Shown: positions 51,923 through 62,162, counted from the first letter of the stretch. The stretch: 64,000 nucleotides of DNA from Anammoximicrobium sp964645045 (GCA_964645045.1 CAZXYZ010000026.1:1-64000), one strand, 5' to 3'. Numbers and translations are program-made. Notes: generated from the letters alone by a model not told the origin.

Positions 51923-53098
51923 ATGAAACTCAAGTGCATCCCGGAAGATTTCCGCGTCGAGGAGTTGACGGCCGTCGCCCCGGCGGGCGGCCCGTTCGCC
52001 CTGTATCGGCTCAGCAAACGCTGGCTCGGAACACCGGAAGCGGTCGCGGCCATCCAGCAATGCTGGCGGATCGAACGGGAACGCATCTCGCTGGGAGGGC
52101 TGAAGGACTTTCACGCGGTGACGCAGCAGCATCTGACGATCGAGCGCGGCCCGCGGCAGGACCTGCACCAAGCGCGGTTTGACTTGGTCTACCTGGGGCA
52201 GGTGACGCAACCCTTTCACGCCGGTGACGTCACAGGCAACGGATTCCACATCGTGCTCCGGGATCTCGATGCGGCCGCCGTCGCCGGTTGTCAGACGGCG
52301 CTGGCCGGCCTGACGGCACCGGGCGTCCCGAACTACTTTGACGACCAGCGCTTCGGCTCGGTGGGCGCGTCCGGCCAATTCATCGCCGAGGCGTGGTGCC
52401 GCGGCGATCACGAACGGACCCTGTGGCTGGCCCTGGCCGATCCCAACAACCACGACACGCCGGCGGTACGCGAGGACAAGTCACTGCTGCGCGAGCATTG
52501 GGGCGATTGGTCCGCTTGTCAGGCCCGGCTGGTGCAACCGGACTGCCGGCGCGTCGTCCAGTTCCTGGCGGATCGTCCGACCGATTTCCGCACGGCGATG
52601 GCCCGGCTGCCGATCGATCTGCGCAGTTTGTACGTGGCGGCATTTCAGAGCCATTTGTGGAACCGGCTGCTGGACCGTTACCTGCGCACCGGGTTCGGTC
52701 CAGAGCAATTGGGCGAGTTGCCTTTGCAGCTGGGGCCCGTCGCGTTTCCACTCCGTCTGGACGGACCACAAGCGGCGGCGCTGGCCGGCTGCGAGTTGCC
52801 CTTGCCGTCGGCCAGGCTGAAGCCCGAACCGGGTCCAATCCGTGACCTGCTCGACGAGACGCTGCAAGAGTTTGGCATCGAGTTGCGGGAAATCCGGATC
52901 AAATACCCGCGCGACACGTTCTTCTCCAAGGGCTATCGGCGGGCCGTCTTCGTCCCGCACGAGTTGGCCTACACGCTGGAGCCCGACGAATTGTACGCGG
53001 GCCGGCAAAAGCTGTGCCTGTCGTTCCGGCTGTCGCGGGGATGCTACGCCACGCTGTTGGTCAAATGCCTGGAGGCGGAGGTGGAGCACATTTCGTAG
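51923..53098 (+). CDS. truD: tRNA pseudouridine(13) synthase
   Basis: 391 residues from ATG 51923, four bases after the preceding stop. Catalytic Asp62 in GGLKDFHAVTQQ, the NYFDDQRFGS signature, and KCIPEDFRVEEL at the N-terminus are the TruD hallmarks. It converts U13 of certain tRNAs into pseudouridine. Length is slightly above that of E. coli TruD (349). The coupling to an efflux-type lipoprotein gene has no obvious biological meaning. Confidence 0.96.
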   Translation: MKLKCIPEDFRVEELTAVAPAGGPFALYRLSKRWLGTPEAVAAIQQCWRIERERISLGGLKDFHAVTQQHLTIERGPRQDLHQARFDLVYLGQVTQPFHAGDVTGNGFHIVLRDLDAAAVAGCQTALAGLTAPGVPNYFDDQRFGSVGASGQFIAEAWCRGDHERTLWLALADPNNHDTPAVREDKSLLREHWGDWSACQARLVQPDCRRVVQFLADRPTDFRTAMARLPIDLRSLYVAAFQSHLWNRLLDRYLRTGFGPEQLGELPLQLGPVAFPLRLDGPQAAALAGCELPLPSARLKPEPGPIRDLLDETLQEFGIELREIRIKYPRDTFFSKGYRRAVFVPHELAYTLEPDELYAGRQKLCLSFRLSRGCYATLLVKCLEAEVEHIS

Positions 53099-53104
53099 CT
53101 CTTC

Positions 53105-53178
53105 ATCCGTGCCCCGGCCTTGCCATCCGTGCTATTCATGGCCTTGACTAGCCTGGATGGCAAGGCCGGGGCACGGAT
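53105..53178. repeat. 24-bp perfect inverted repeat after truD
   Basis: Arms 53105-53128 and 53155-53178 contain ATCCGTGCCCCGGCCTTGCC and its complement; the loop is 26 bases. It follows truD directly and faces the convergent DUF4838 gene, so it may stop transcription; without a T-run it is more likely a REP-like unit. Confidence 0.85.
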
Positions 53179-53304
53179 AAGATGATGGAAACAAGAAAAT
53201 CGGATCAATGCAGGTTCTATTTCAGCCGCGATCCTTACGCGGGGCTTTGGCCCGTGCTGAACGGCTCCGGAAAACCATGCTACGGCGCGCTTCGCCGCCG
53301 GATT

Positions 53305-55830
53305 TTATCGGCCCGTTCCCACGGTCTCTTGCGGCAACAGCAATTCATCCGCGCTGCGGGCCAGGTACGGCGGTACGGTCAGCAGACGCACGGCGCCGCT
53401 GGCTTGCTGGATCTTCCAAGGCTTACCGTCCTGGCCCGGCGGGACGCCAATGCTGTAGTAGCCCAATTTGCGTTGATCCAGGACGAAAGCCGGTTTGCCG
53501 TCCGGGGCGAGAACCTGGCCAACGCCGCCGCCGAACAGGCCGATGACCTTGGTGCCCGGCGGGACGTAGAAGTACAGCGTCCACCGGCCGCTGACGTTCA
53601 GCGGCTCGTCCAGGCTGGATCGCAGCGTGATCGGCGTTCCCGGTGTCCACGCGACGCGGGTCATGTCGTTGCCGTCCGCAACAACGATCTTGTGCAGACC
53701 GCGCTGGCGCGCCGCCAGCCGCACTGTGTGCTCCGCGCCGTCGGGAGGCACGCTGGCGTCGTGCATCACCTTGGTTTCCCGTTCGCCCGTCTCGCTCTCG
53801 CCGCCGACCTTCCACAAATCCGTCCGCACGTTGCCGCGGTCCCGATAGTGGGCGATCAGGCCGCCCGTGATTTTCAATTCCAGCGGCGTCTGCGGATCGT
53901 CGATCCACGCGAAGAACGTCTGTTCGCCGCGCCCCGCGCCCAGTTCGCCGGGCGTGACGGCCGGCAGGTTCAACGGCTTGGCGGGAACCAGATCGTCGCT
54001 GAACGCGACCGGTTCAAAGTCCAATTGGACCAGCGCCCGCGAGGCGATGCCTTCATCCAAGAACCGGCCCAGTTCCTCGCGGGTAAACGGTTCGCTGGAT
54101 TTCCAGGGATTGCGGTCTTCGGGCACATTCCACTGCGCTTCGGCCGGAATGGTCACCCGTTTGTCCCGCGCCGCCAGATCGCGGTACAAAGCCTTGGCGT
54201 GGATCATCATCGTGGTCCGCATCCGGTAGGCGTGGCGGATCAGGACTTCGAACGCCGCCTGCCGTGCCTCGCCTGCCGCTCCCGCATAGCGGTCGTACAA
54301 ATCGGCGTACCGCGTGTACAGCACGAGTTGGTCGATGCGAGCTTGGATTTCCGGCGTGTCCGCCCGTTGCCGCGCGTCCGCCAGCGCCCGGTACATCCGG
54401 CCCAGTTGGTCGTCGTACACCAGGTGCGGCTGCGACCGGTCCAATTGCCGGTAGAACTCGGCCATCGGTTCCCGGGCCGGGCCGAACGCACGGCGGAGGA
54501 AGTCGTCCACGATCTCCGGCACGCGCTTCGCTTCGCCGACGTCCCACAGAATCCGGGACGCGACGTAGTAACCCAAGCCGTTGGGACCCCAGTTGTCGCT
54601 CGACTCGGCCGACAGGAACCGCGCTCCCTTGGCATGAAAATCCGGAATCGTCTGCGCCAGATAGGCCAAATCGGCGCCGCGTGCGCGGCCGGGCAAGTCA
54701 CGGTCCCAGGTGTGGACGCTGTAGTATTCGCGGACCCCGATCGTGGCTCCCTGCGCCGACCAGCCCGCCATGATTTCGTCGACCGTCAAACCGCCCTTCA
54801 GAAATGACGTCGCGACGCTGATGGCCACCTGCGGGTCCACGCGGACCCGGGGCGGCGGCGAATGGTAGTTGTAGGCGTACATGCCGACCAGTTTGCCGCG
54901 CGGAGCCACCGCGGCGGCGACTTCGTTGGCCAGCGTGACGGCCCGGTCGCTGACGCTGCCCATGTGCGCGCACGCCTCGCACTCGCACCACCCGCCGCCA
55001 TCGCTGGGGTCGACCGAGATGCTGTCGGCGTCCGGGGTCTTGTCGAAGTAGTCGTGGGCGTATTGCACGACCAGCTTGCGCAGACCGGGATTACTGATGC
55101 AGAATTTGGCATTTTCGTGGCCGCTCTGGCGTTGCCCGCCGACCAGGGCAAAGTACTCGGGATGCTGGGCGAACTCAGCCCGCTTGGCCGACACGATGCC
55201 GCCGTACGCGTGACCGGTGTTCAGTCCCAGCGCGGACGCGGTGCGGTTCCGGCTGCACCACTGGCGGTACGGTTCTTCCGCGTAATCCCAGGGACCAAAA
55301 CCGTACCAGATACGGCGGCTATGGTAGTCGGGCGATTCGTTGGCGTCGACCGCCAGGCTCACATCGCGGACTTCGGGCACGACTTCCCACGCCGGGCCGG
55401 GAAAGAATTGGCGGTATCCGAGCCGGTACAGCAGGTCCCAGACGGCGTGCTCGACCGCCAACTCGGTGGCGCCGACCACGTACATGCCGCGGGCGTGCGA
55501 GCGCAAGAGGTACCGTTCCCGATCGAACAGGCCCGGATTCAACCAGGCATCCTTCAACCGCAACGCCGGAAAGTGAGCGGGTAAGCCCAATGCGATGCCC
55601 GTGCTGCCGTCGCCGGTCGTTGCCCGGAACTCGGCACCGGAGATGCCTCGCAAGTACTCGGCCAGCGTCGCTGCCGAGCGGCGGACGGAATCGGAAGCAT
55701 TGTCCGCGAGCACAATCGCCTGTTGCGCCAAACCATCGCGCGCGATGGGGACGGATTCAACGGCTGCCGCCAAGGCAGGCAGCGAGCCGAGGATGAAGAA
55801 CAGGAAAGCGAGGCGGTATTGCGTTGGCAT
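53305..55830 (-). CDS. Secreted DUF4838 domain protein
   Basis: 841 residues with a signal peptide (LAFLFFILGSLPALAAAV). Residues about 30-160 form the alpha/beta N-terminal part seen before alpha-glucuronidase-like barrels (IVLADNASDSVRRSAATLAE). The DUF4838 barrel lies about 175-520 (FALVGGQRQSGHENAKFCIS, DPSDGGGWCECEAC). C-terminal beta-rich domain about 640-835. DUF4838 proteins are considered glycan-active enzymes, and the WCECEAC cluster is typical. It is likely periplasmic or surface-exposed. It stands at the head of a group of secreted catabolic proteins, with the BNR gene 11 bp before it on the same strand. Confidence 0.88.
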   Translation of the reverse strand: MPTQYRLAFLFFILGSLPALAAAVESVPIARDGLAQQAIVLADNASDSVRRSAATLAEYLRGISGAEFRATTGDGSTGIALGLPAHFPALRLKDAWLNPGLFDRERYLLRSHARGMYVVGATELAVEHAVWDLLYRLGYRQFFPGPAWEVVPEVRDVSLAVDANESPDYHSRRIWYGFGPWDYAEEPYRQWCSRNRTASALGLNTGHAYGGIVSAKRAEFAQHPEYFALVGGQRQSGHENAKFCISNPGLRKLVVQYAHDYFDKTPDADSISVDPSDGGGWCECEACAHMGSVSDRAVTLANEVAAAVAPRGKLVGMYAYNYHSPPPRVRVDPQVAISVATSFLKGGLTVDEIMAGWSAQGATIGVREYYSVHTWDRDLPGRARGADLAYLAQTIPDFHAKGARFLSAESSDNWGPNGLGYYVASRILWDVGEAKRVPEIVDDFLRRAFGPAREPMAEFYRQLDRSQPHLVYDDQLGRMYRALADARQRADTPEIQARIDQLVLYTRYADLYDRYAGAAGEARQAAFEVLIRHAYRMRTTMMIHAKALYRDLAARDKRVTIPAEAQWNVPEDRNPWKSSEPFTREELGRFLDEGIASRALVQLDFEPVAFSDDLVPAKPLNLPAVTPGELGAGRGEQTFFAWIDDPQTPLELKITGGLIAHYRDRGNVRTDLWKVGGESETGERETKVMHDASVPPDGAEHTVRLAARQRGLHKIVVADGNDMTRVAWTPGTPITLRSSLDEPLNVSGRWTLYFYVPPGTKVIGLFGGGVGQVLAPDGKPAFVLDQRKLGYYSIGVPPGQDGKPWKIQQASGAVRLLTVPPYLARSADELLLPQETVGTGR

Positions 55831-55841
55831 TGGTTAACCCC

Positions 55842-57199
55842 CTACCGTTCGACTTCATACACCTTCAACATACTGGGCGGCGGCAGCGGGCCGCTACGGG
55901 GGCGATCGCGATTCGAAGGAAGTGTCTCCCAGCGCAACAGGTACTGCAATCCCGGATCGTCGCTGTGGCCCAAATCTTCCGCCGTCTGGCCGCGCAGTTC
56001 CGGCCAAGCGGATGGCTGCGGGGAGACCGCGCCCGGCAGCGTTGGTTCGCGAGGCGCCGGCCCGCCGGCCCGACGGCGCGCAGAGTCGCCGCGTCCAGCC
56101 GCCACCGTCCGGAACCATGTTTGGCGTGGCGGTAGTTCTGGGTCAAGCTGCCATCCGCAGCCGCCGTGACGGGTCCGAACCCGATCTCAAAGCCGATCGA
56201 TCCGCCGCCGCTGAACTCCCAGCGGTAGTCCCAATCGCTGGTTTGATAGATTTTCCAGCCGCCCTCCTCACGCCGCGCGTTGTACAACTGCGTCTTGCCC
56301 GCCGGATCGAATTTGTGATAACTGAGGACGATGCGTGCTTGCGCATCAAAACCGATCACCGTGTTGCCGTTGATCAGGCCGCCCTGAGCCGGCACAGGAT
56401 CGACGATTTCGGCACTGGCCAGCGAAATCGGCAGCCGCAACGCGATGCCGTCGCTCGTTTCCCAATGCACCAGGTCCCGGCTGCGGGCGTAGCAAAGATC
56501 GTGATTGGTCGCGCAGTCGGGCGTGTCCCGCCAGACCCAACACAGGTGAAAGACCCCCGCCGCATCGCGCACGGGGCCGTGGAAGTAGGCATTGCGCTGG
56601 CCCTCGCCCGTGAACAGCGGCTCGTCCAGCAACCGCCGCCACGTATGGGAGGCCGGATCGTAGACGTTGAAGAACTGGTCCCCATTGCCGCTGCTGCCGT
56701 CGCGGTACGTGAAGATCAATTCGCCTTGGACCCCGGTCAGGAATCGAGGATACGTACAGCGCCGTTCATTCCGGCCGACCATCGCCGGGACGCGTGCGAG
56801 ACTGCTCACATCGCCGGGCTGCTCGGTGCGGAAGTAGATCAGCGGCACGCAGTGCATGTTGCCGCTCAGGTGCAGATGCCCGTCGCCGTCGGCGGCCAGG
56901 GTAACGTAGTTGTGGCTGTCCCAACCCAGTTGCGACGGCAGCCGCTGAAACTCCCACTGATCGGAATCCAGCGTGCGGGCGGCCACCGTCAGATGCCGGT
57001 CCGCATCAAAGAACGCGACGAATTGCCGCGTGCCATGCGTGAGCAACGCGAACCGGACCGGATGCCCGGACCAGACCGGCGCCACGTCGACAATCCGGCG
57101 GATGTAAGGATCGGCCCGCACGGACAGCGGCGTCAGCAAAAGCCATCCCAGGACAATCCACGAGGCGCGCGGCAGGACGGTGGTAAAATGCTTCGGCAT
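55842..57199 (-). CDS. BNR_4-type secreted protein, frameshifted near its C-terminus
   Basis: Start ATG 57199 has GGAG upstream; signal peptide MPKHFTTVLPRASWIVLGWL. Residues 25-360 show the BNR_4 six-bladed propeller pattern (DSHNYVTLAADGDGHLHLSG, GNGDQFFNVYDPASHTW). The frame that starts at 57199 ends at 55865 in an Arg/Ala-rich tail, while the neighbouring frame (to 55842) carries the natural end: EDLGHSDDPGLQYLLRWETL and PPPSMLKVYEVER. One base is thus missing or extra around 56050-56130. BNR_4 proteins are linked to polysaccharide (e.g. ulvan or rhamnogalacturonan) lyase activity. The error could be sequencing or a true mutation. Confidence 0.8.
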
Positions 57200-57351
57200 G
57201 GCGAACTCCAAAAAAGGGGCTGGGCAGGGGGAATTCTTGGCGGGAGACGCCCGTAATTGTAGCCGATTCACGTTGAACCGCGAGCCGCAAGCGCCTATCT
57301 TAGAGAGGTCGTGCGAAAACAGGCCAGTCCCGCAGGCAGAAGGAAACCGCC

Positions 57352-58344
57352 ATGAATCATCGCCAGATGAAAGAATCAACCATCGGCCAACCTCACCAAC
57401 TTGACCCCGTCCCGTCGCCGCCGCCGAACGGCGACCGTCGCGAGTTTTTCAAAACGATGGGGACCTTGTCCGTAGGCTTGGCGATGGCCCACCTCGGTAC
57501 GGCGGCGGCGGCGGCGGCCGAGCCGGCAACGGTCCCGCAGATTCCGTTCGGCAAAGTGCGCTTGTCGCGGCTGATCTGCGGCTCCAATCCCTTCAACGCG
57601 GGTTCGCACTTGTCGAACTTCGTCAACCAGGAGATGCGCAGCTATTACACGCCCGAGCAGATCCTCAAGACGCTGCGGCGTTGCGAACAGGCCGGTGTCA
57701 ATTGCTGGCAGGTTTCCGGGGTCCACAATCTCGAACTGTATCGGCAGTTGATCGACGAAGGCAGCCGGATGCACGCAATCTCGCTGGGCCGCGACCCGGC
57801 GGATTTGCCTATCTTGGCCAAAGGCGGCTGCCTGGCCGTGGCTCATCACGGCGAAGTGACCGACCAGCTGTTCAAGAGCGGCAAGCTGGACGAGATTCAC
57901 GACTTTCTTCAACGCGTGCGGGACGCGGGGATGCTGGCGGGCGTTTCCACGCACATGCCGGCCGTGGTGGACGCGATCGAGTCGAAGGGCTGGGAGCCGG
58001 ATTACTACATGACGTGCGTTTACGAGCGGAACCGCAGCAACGAGGAACTGAAAAAGTTGCTGGGCTACGTGCCTCTGCCTGTCCGCGAGGTCTACCTGGA
58101 GGAAGATCCGCCGCGGATGTTCCAATCCGTCCGCAACGCGCCGCGTCCCTGCCTGGCCTTCAAAATCCTGGCGGCGGGCCGAGTCTGCGACCGCAAGGAC
58201 ACCGTCGAACGGGCGTTCCGTGAAACGTTTCAAGGCATCAAGCCCACGGACGCCGTGATCGTCGGCATCTACGACCGCTACAGCGACCAGCCGGGCGAGG
58301 ACGCGGCGCTGACCTCCCGCTACGGCAACGGCAAAGTGGCGTAG
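57352..58344 (+). CDS. Tat-exported aldo/keto-reductase-like protein
   Basis: 330 residues; AAGGAAA sits eight bases upstream. Twin-arginine leader DRREFFKTMGTLSVGLAMAH then an Ala-rich cleavage region. The mature part resembles the aldo/keto-reductase barrel (SRLICGSNPFNAGSH, TLRRCEQAGVNCWQVSG, ILAAGRVCDRKDTVERAF), but the full catalytic tetrad is not obvious, so reductase activity is uncertain. Planctomycetes export many such proteins. The last 25 bases overlap the ceramidase-like gene on the other strand. Confidence 0.82.
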   Translation: MNHRQMKESTIGQPHQLDPVPSPPPNGDRREFFKTMGTLSVGLAMAHLGTAAAAAAEPATVPQIPFGKVRLSRLICGSNPFNAGSHLSNFVNQEMRSYYTPEQILKTLRRCEQAGVNCWQVSGVHNLELYRQLIDEGSRMHAISLGRDPADLPILAKGGCLAVAHHGEVTDQLFKSGKLDEIHDFLQRVRDAGMLAGVSTHMPAVVDAIESKGWEPDYYMTCVYERNRSNEELKKLLGYVPLPVREVYLEEDPPRMFQSVRNAPRPCLAFKILAAGRVCDRKDTVERAFRETFQGIKPTDAVIVGIYDRYSDQPGEDAALTSRYGNGKVA

Positions 58345-59786
58345 TTCCGGCGGCTGCGACGTCGAATAAGAAGACGCCCATCGGCTGGATGCAGGGCGAC
58401 GACGGCGTTGACGAGCGTTTGCTCTGCGGCTGCCGAGTAGAAGCCCATGTCGGCGACCAGTCCTCGCGCCTCGTATCCGCCTTCCGCGACGATCGCAGCA
58501 TCGGGCAGATAGCCGTCCACCTCGTTGGAGTAACCGGCAATCCACAGGCGGCCGGCGCCCAAGGCGCGTTGCAGCAGCGGCACATAGCCCGACACCACTT
58601 CGCCGGACAAAGCCACAAGCGTGAGGTCCTTGCCGAATTGCCAGAGCGCCAGCGGATGCTGATGGTGGGATGGCAGCGGCTGGCCTTGGTTGATCGCCGC
58701 CAACATCCGCTTGGCGTTGTGGGCCAGGGCACCCGACATTCTTGCGAGTTCGGCTCGCTCCGGCACCGGCTTGAGCGGCAGGTCCACTTCGGCAAACTTC
58801 ACCTGTAACGGCCCTTGGACCGGTTCCAGCGGTTCTTTCAGGATCCGGCCGACTTCGGCCGCCAGCAGCTGGCCCTGGCGACGAGCGTGCTTCTCCGCGT
58901 CGGGTCCGCAACGCGGGTCGCTGTTGGCGTCCGCGCCGCAGCCTTGCACGAACATGGCTTGCACGCCGGGATGGCTCGCCTCGATACCCTCCTGGGCAAA
59001 ACTGGCGTAATCCCCGGAGAGCTTGAGGCTTTCGGGCCCGAAGGTCACCGGATGGCAAGCGCAGCCGAGCACGATCCCGCGCAGGGTTCCTTCGGGTGTG
59101 CTCACGCGGAGCACTGGTACGGTGTCGTCGACATACTTATTGGCGTTCGGTCCCATGCCGCGATAGCTGCCGTCCGGATGGTAGAGGCGGCGATTCCGCA
59201 CGAAACTGCACTTGCCCACGCCCCAGGCCAGCGCGGCCGGCTTCAAATCGGCCAGCGCGGCGACTGCCACGTCCGCGATTTTGTCGTACAGGCCGGCGGT
59301 ATAGTCCCGGGTCGCCTGCCGCTCGTCGGCGGACATCGGGTAGCGATCCAGGTCAGAGGATCCGAGGATCGGTCCGGAATGCGTATGCGAGAAATTCACC
59401 AGAAGCTGCCGCCGCTGCAGGCCCGTGCGTTCGGTCAGGCGACCGAACAACGCTTTCGCCTCCGCCGCGCGGATCACGCAAAGATCGACGGTGATCAGCA
59501 CAGCCCGCTCTCCGCGAGTGTCCTCCAGGGCAAGCGCCTTGGCAAACAGATCGTTGAGCTTGCCCTCGAATGGGCGAAACCGTGTCTTTTCGGCATAGCC
59601 GTGAAGCCACAGCGGTTTTTCCGGGGTGATACACACACGCGCCAGACCGGCGCGCAACGCTCCTTGCGGGTCGGCTTCACCGCGAACGTCACTGTTACAG
59701 AATGGAAGCACCGCGACAAGCGACCAAGCCAGCCGGTGCCGCAACAGACGCCCAGGGTCAGGACGGCGGAAAATAGGCTCGTTCAT
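58320..59786 (-). CDS. Neutral/alkaline ceramidase-like secreted protein
   Basis: 488 residues from ATG 59786, with GGAGAG upstream; the longer frame to 60032 runs into a gene relic. Signal: LLRHRLAWSLVAVLPFC. The N-terminal ceramidase domain covers most of the protein: RAGLARVCITPEKPLWLHGY, LLVNFSHTHSGPILG with metal-binding His, VLGCACHPVTFGPESL, and MFVQGCGADANSD. True ceramidases cleave N-acyl-sphingosines; planctomycete relatives are one-domain forms of unknown substrate. It ends convergent with the aldo/keto-reductase-like gene. Confidence 0.88.
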   Translation of the reverse strand: MNEPIFRRPDPGRLLRHRLAWSLVAVLPFCNSDVRGEADPQGALRAGLARVCITPEKPLWLHGYAEKTRFRPFEGKLNDLFAKALALEDTRGERAVLITVDLCVIRAAEAKALFGRLTERTGLQRRQLLVNFSHTHSGPILGSSDLDRYPMSADERQATRDYTAGLYDKIADVAVAALADLKPAALAWGVGKCSFVRNRRLYHPDGSYRGMGPNANKYVDDTVPVLRVSTPEGTLRGIVLGCACHPVTFGPESLKLSGDYASFAQEGIEASHPGVQAMFVQGCGADANSDPRCGPDAEKHARRQGQLLAAEVGRILKEPLEPVQGPLQVKFAEVDLPLKPVPERAELARMSGALAHNAKRMLAAINQGQPLPSHHQHPLALWQFGKDLTLVALSGEVVSGYVPLLQRALGAGRLWIAGYSNEVDGYLPDAAIVAEGGYEARGLVADMGFYSAAAEQTLVNAVVALHPADGRLLIRRRSRRNYATLPLP

Positions 59787-60003
59787 CGAATCTCTCCGGA
59801 AACGCTCAAGGTCTTTTTGTTGTGGTTCTGCGATCGGCTCGCCCTGCGGCCGGCCCTGGGGAACGAACTTGCCTTCCTTGACCACGCCCTCGGTCGTGTG
59901 GAACCCGTTGATGCGTCCCGAGGTTCCCGATCTCGCCGTAGGCCGTGATGTGTTGCTGACCGCGCCCGTTGATGCCGGCCACGGCGATGGTGACGGAACA
60001 TGA
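59787..60003 (-). pseudogene. Relic of a Gfo/Idh/MocA-like gene start
   Basis: On the minus strand one frame reads SVTIAVAGINGRGQQHITAY then GEIGNL, very like the beginning of exported Gfo/Idh oxidoreductases. Another frame continues with NGFHTTEGVVKEGKFVPQG, which looks like a later piece. The middle is gone. The rest up to 60173 has no gene. Confidence 0.4.
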
Positions 60004-60173
60004 TTCATCTCCCTGAGCAACAATCTACACAAATCCCGCCGGCTCGCCCGGCGGATCGTTCGGCTTTTCGCTACCGCGGACGCGGCCCTCCCACCGCGGA
60101 ATCCCGCCGGGCAAGCCGGCGGAATTCGGGGGGGACAGCTGGGCCCAATGCCCCTCGCGATCGGTCCGTTTGG

Positions 60174-61553
60174 TCAACGTGGGGGCGACGAAGCCGGCTG
60201 ACGGACGCAGTAGACCCTTTGGGACGTGCGGATCAACAGCCGGTCGCCAACGATCGCCGGCGTCGCCATGCACATATCATCGTCGGCCAGCTTGTTGGTG
60301 TGGAGCAGTTCGAACTTGTCGCCCGCACGCAGGACGAAGGTGACGCCGTCTTCGTCCAGGCAGAAGATCTTGCCGTCATAGGCCCAGGGCGACGCGGTGA
60401 AATGCATCCCCTGCGGCAGCCGTTGGCGTTCATATACCGGCTCGCCCGTGAGTGCCCGAAAACAGGCGATGAAGGCCCGGTCGTACAGCACGTACAGCCG
60501 TCCCTCGTAGACCAGCGTCGTCGGGTTGTACGGTGCGGCCTTGGGCTGGCACCAGGCGATAAACTCGTTGCTGGTCCGGTCCGGTCCGAGCGAGATGTCG
60601 CCGGATGCGCCCGCCCGAATCGCGTACAGGGGGCGCTGGCTGTCGTTGACATAACCCGAACTCGCGTACAACAGGCCCTGATCCGCGTACGGCGTCGCGA
60701 TCGTGATGCTGGACATCCCCGTGAACCACCACATCAGCTTTCCCTCCAGATCGTACGAACGAACCTGGCCGGTGCCCAGGGTGACGATTTCGGTGCGGCG
60801 AGCATTTTGCCAAATGAAGGGGGTGGACCAGTTGCTCTTTTCGTCGCGAACGGTCCGCCACACCTCCTGGCCGGTGCGCTTATCCAGGCACAGCAGATAC
60901 GATTCTTCGTCGTTGTCGTTCAGAACATACAAGCGGTCGCCGTGCAGCATCGGCGACGCGGCGGTGCCCCAGCCATTGCGCGTGGCCCGCGGCTCAAACC
61001 GTCTCGACCACACCAAGTTCCCTTCCCGATCGAGACAGTACAGGCCTTGGTTGCCAAAGTAGGCATACACGCGTTCGCCATCGGTCGCGGGCGTCTCCGA
61101 GGCAAAGCTGTTCTTCAGGTGAATCGGGCTGTTCGCGAGGCCCAGGTGGACGGTTTGTTCCCAGAGCCTCTTGCCGGACGCGAACTCGAGACACAGCACT
61201 TTGTACTCCAACTGCACGGGCCGCGGTTCCGGGCGGTTGCCGCCGAAGTACAGGCCCTTCTTGGGCGCCTCCAACTCGCCGCTGTTCACGGCCGTCGTCA
61301 AGAACACCCGGTCTCCCCACACGGTCGGCGACGACCAGCCGCGCCCGGGCACGTCCGTCTTCCAGGCGATGTTCTCGGTGGCCGACCAGCGGTCGGGCAG
61401 ATGCGGCCCGCTGGCGATGCCGCGGGACTCTGGTCCGCGAAACTGCGGCCAGTGCTCCTGCGTCTGGGCGGACAACGACTCCTGCGAACCTAACAGAAGG
61501 ACGAGCCAGGCAGCCTGAGGCGTGATCGTCACGCGGAGGGTGGCTTTGTTCAT
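60174..61553 (-). CDS. Secreted PQQ-type beta-propeller protein
   Basis: 459 residues; GAGGAG precedes the ATG. Signal peptide 1-30 (AAWLVLLLGSQESLSAQ). WPQFRGPESRGIASG is the usual start of planctomycete PQQ-propeller proteins. Blades repeat the pattern RGWSSPTVWGDRVFLT, LYCLDREGNLVW, SYLLCLDKRTGQEVWR, RSYDLEGKLMWW, IFCLDEDGVTFVLR. No dehydrogenase residues are evident, so it is probably a scaffold or binding protein. It lies in the run of secreted proteins. Confidence 0.9.
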   Translation of the reverse strand: MNKATLRVTITPQAAWLVLLLGSQESLSAQTQEHWPQFRGPESRGIASGPHLPDRWSATENIAWKTDVPGRGWSSPTVWGDRVFLTTAVNSGELEAPKKGLYFGGNRPEPRPVQLEYKVLCLEFASGKRLWEQTVHLGLANSPIHLKNSFASETPATDGERVYAYFGNQGLYCLDREGNLVWSRRFEPRATRNGWGTAASPMLHGDRLYVLNDNDEESYLLCLDKRTGQEVWRTVRDEKSNWSTPFIWQNARRTEIVTLGTGQVRSYDLEGKLMWWFTGMSSITIATPYADQGLLYASSGYVNDSQRPLYAIRAGASGDISLGPDRTSNEFIAWCQPKAAPYNPTTLVYEGRLYVLYDRAFIACFRALTGEPVYERQRLPQGMHFTASPWAYDGKIFCLDEDGVTFVLRAGDKFELLHTNKLADDDMCMATPAIVGDRLLIRTSQRVYCVRQPASSPPR

Positions 61554-61611
61554 GGATTCTCCTCTAATGAATCATGGAACGGGGATGGTAAGTACCATTC
61601 GAGGAATCAGT

Positions 61612-61665
61612 GAGCGGAATGGCGCTAGCCAGCGGTTCTGGACCGGCCGTAATACCGGCGCCGCG
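61612..61665. repeat. Repeat family D, copy 2
   Basis: GAGCGGAATGGCGCTAGCC and CGTAATACCGGCGCC match the order of pieces in 23340-23412. It forms the 3' end of the truncated Tat-leader gene, as if the repeat had inserted there. Rest of 61554-62162: no other gene seen. Confidence 0.6.
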
Positions 61666-61768
61666 AAACTGTCCCAGCCATTGCCGGTAGGCGAGCGGGT
61701 GCTGCCGCGGCCAGGCCGCCCGCGCCGGCGGTGCCGGTCAGAAAATGTCGCCGATTGCCGCCGGTCAT
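61625..61768 (-). pseudogene. Truncated Tat-leader gene
   Basis: From ATG 61768 (strong GGGAGAG upstream) the frame reads NRRHFLTGTAGAGGLAAAAP, a Tat leader, and then enters repeat D and ends 24 codons later. The mature protein is lost, while start signals remain good, so a leader peptide may still be made. Confidence 0.6.
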
Positions 61769-62162
61769 GTTATCTCTCCCTTTCTGTACAGCGAGCAGCC
61801 ACGGCACAACCCCGCTTTGCTGCGAGCGGATCACCGATCCTTGCCCGAAAAAGTCGGCATCCGGCCGCGGTCACGCTTGGCAGATTATATCCGTTTCAGG
61901 CCTCAACGAGCGAGTCCCCTCGCACCGGACAGGATGACTTCTTCCTTTGTCCCCTCGCCCGCTGGAAGACGGCTGGGTGAGGGCAGAAAAACCGGGAAGT
62001 TATTTCGGCCACCGTTGCTACCGCGGCGAATCGATCTGGGTTGCTCCTTGGTCCACATCGGCCGATCTTTCCTGACGGCTCCCAAGCCTGTATCATACCT
62101 CCGTCAGGCTGAGCCACGCGGTCTCGGTCGCCCCCGACTTTTAACTCGATAGGGATTCCGCA

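Noticed and set aside
53182..54807. Plus-strand frame of 541 codons
   Set aside because: Antisense of the DUF4838 gene; that gene has a signal peptide and family motifs, this frame has none.
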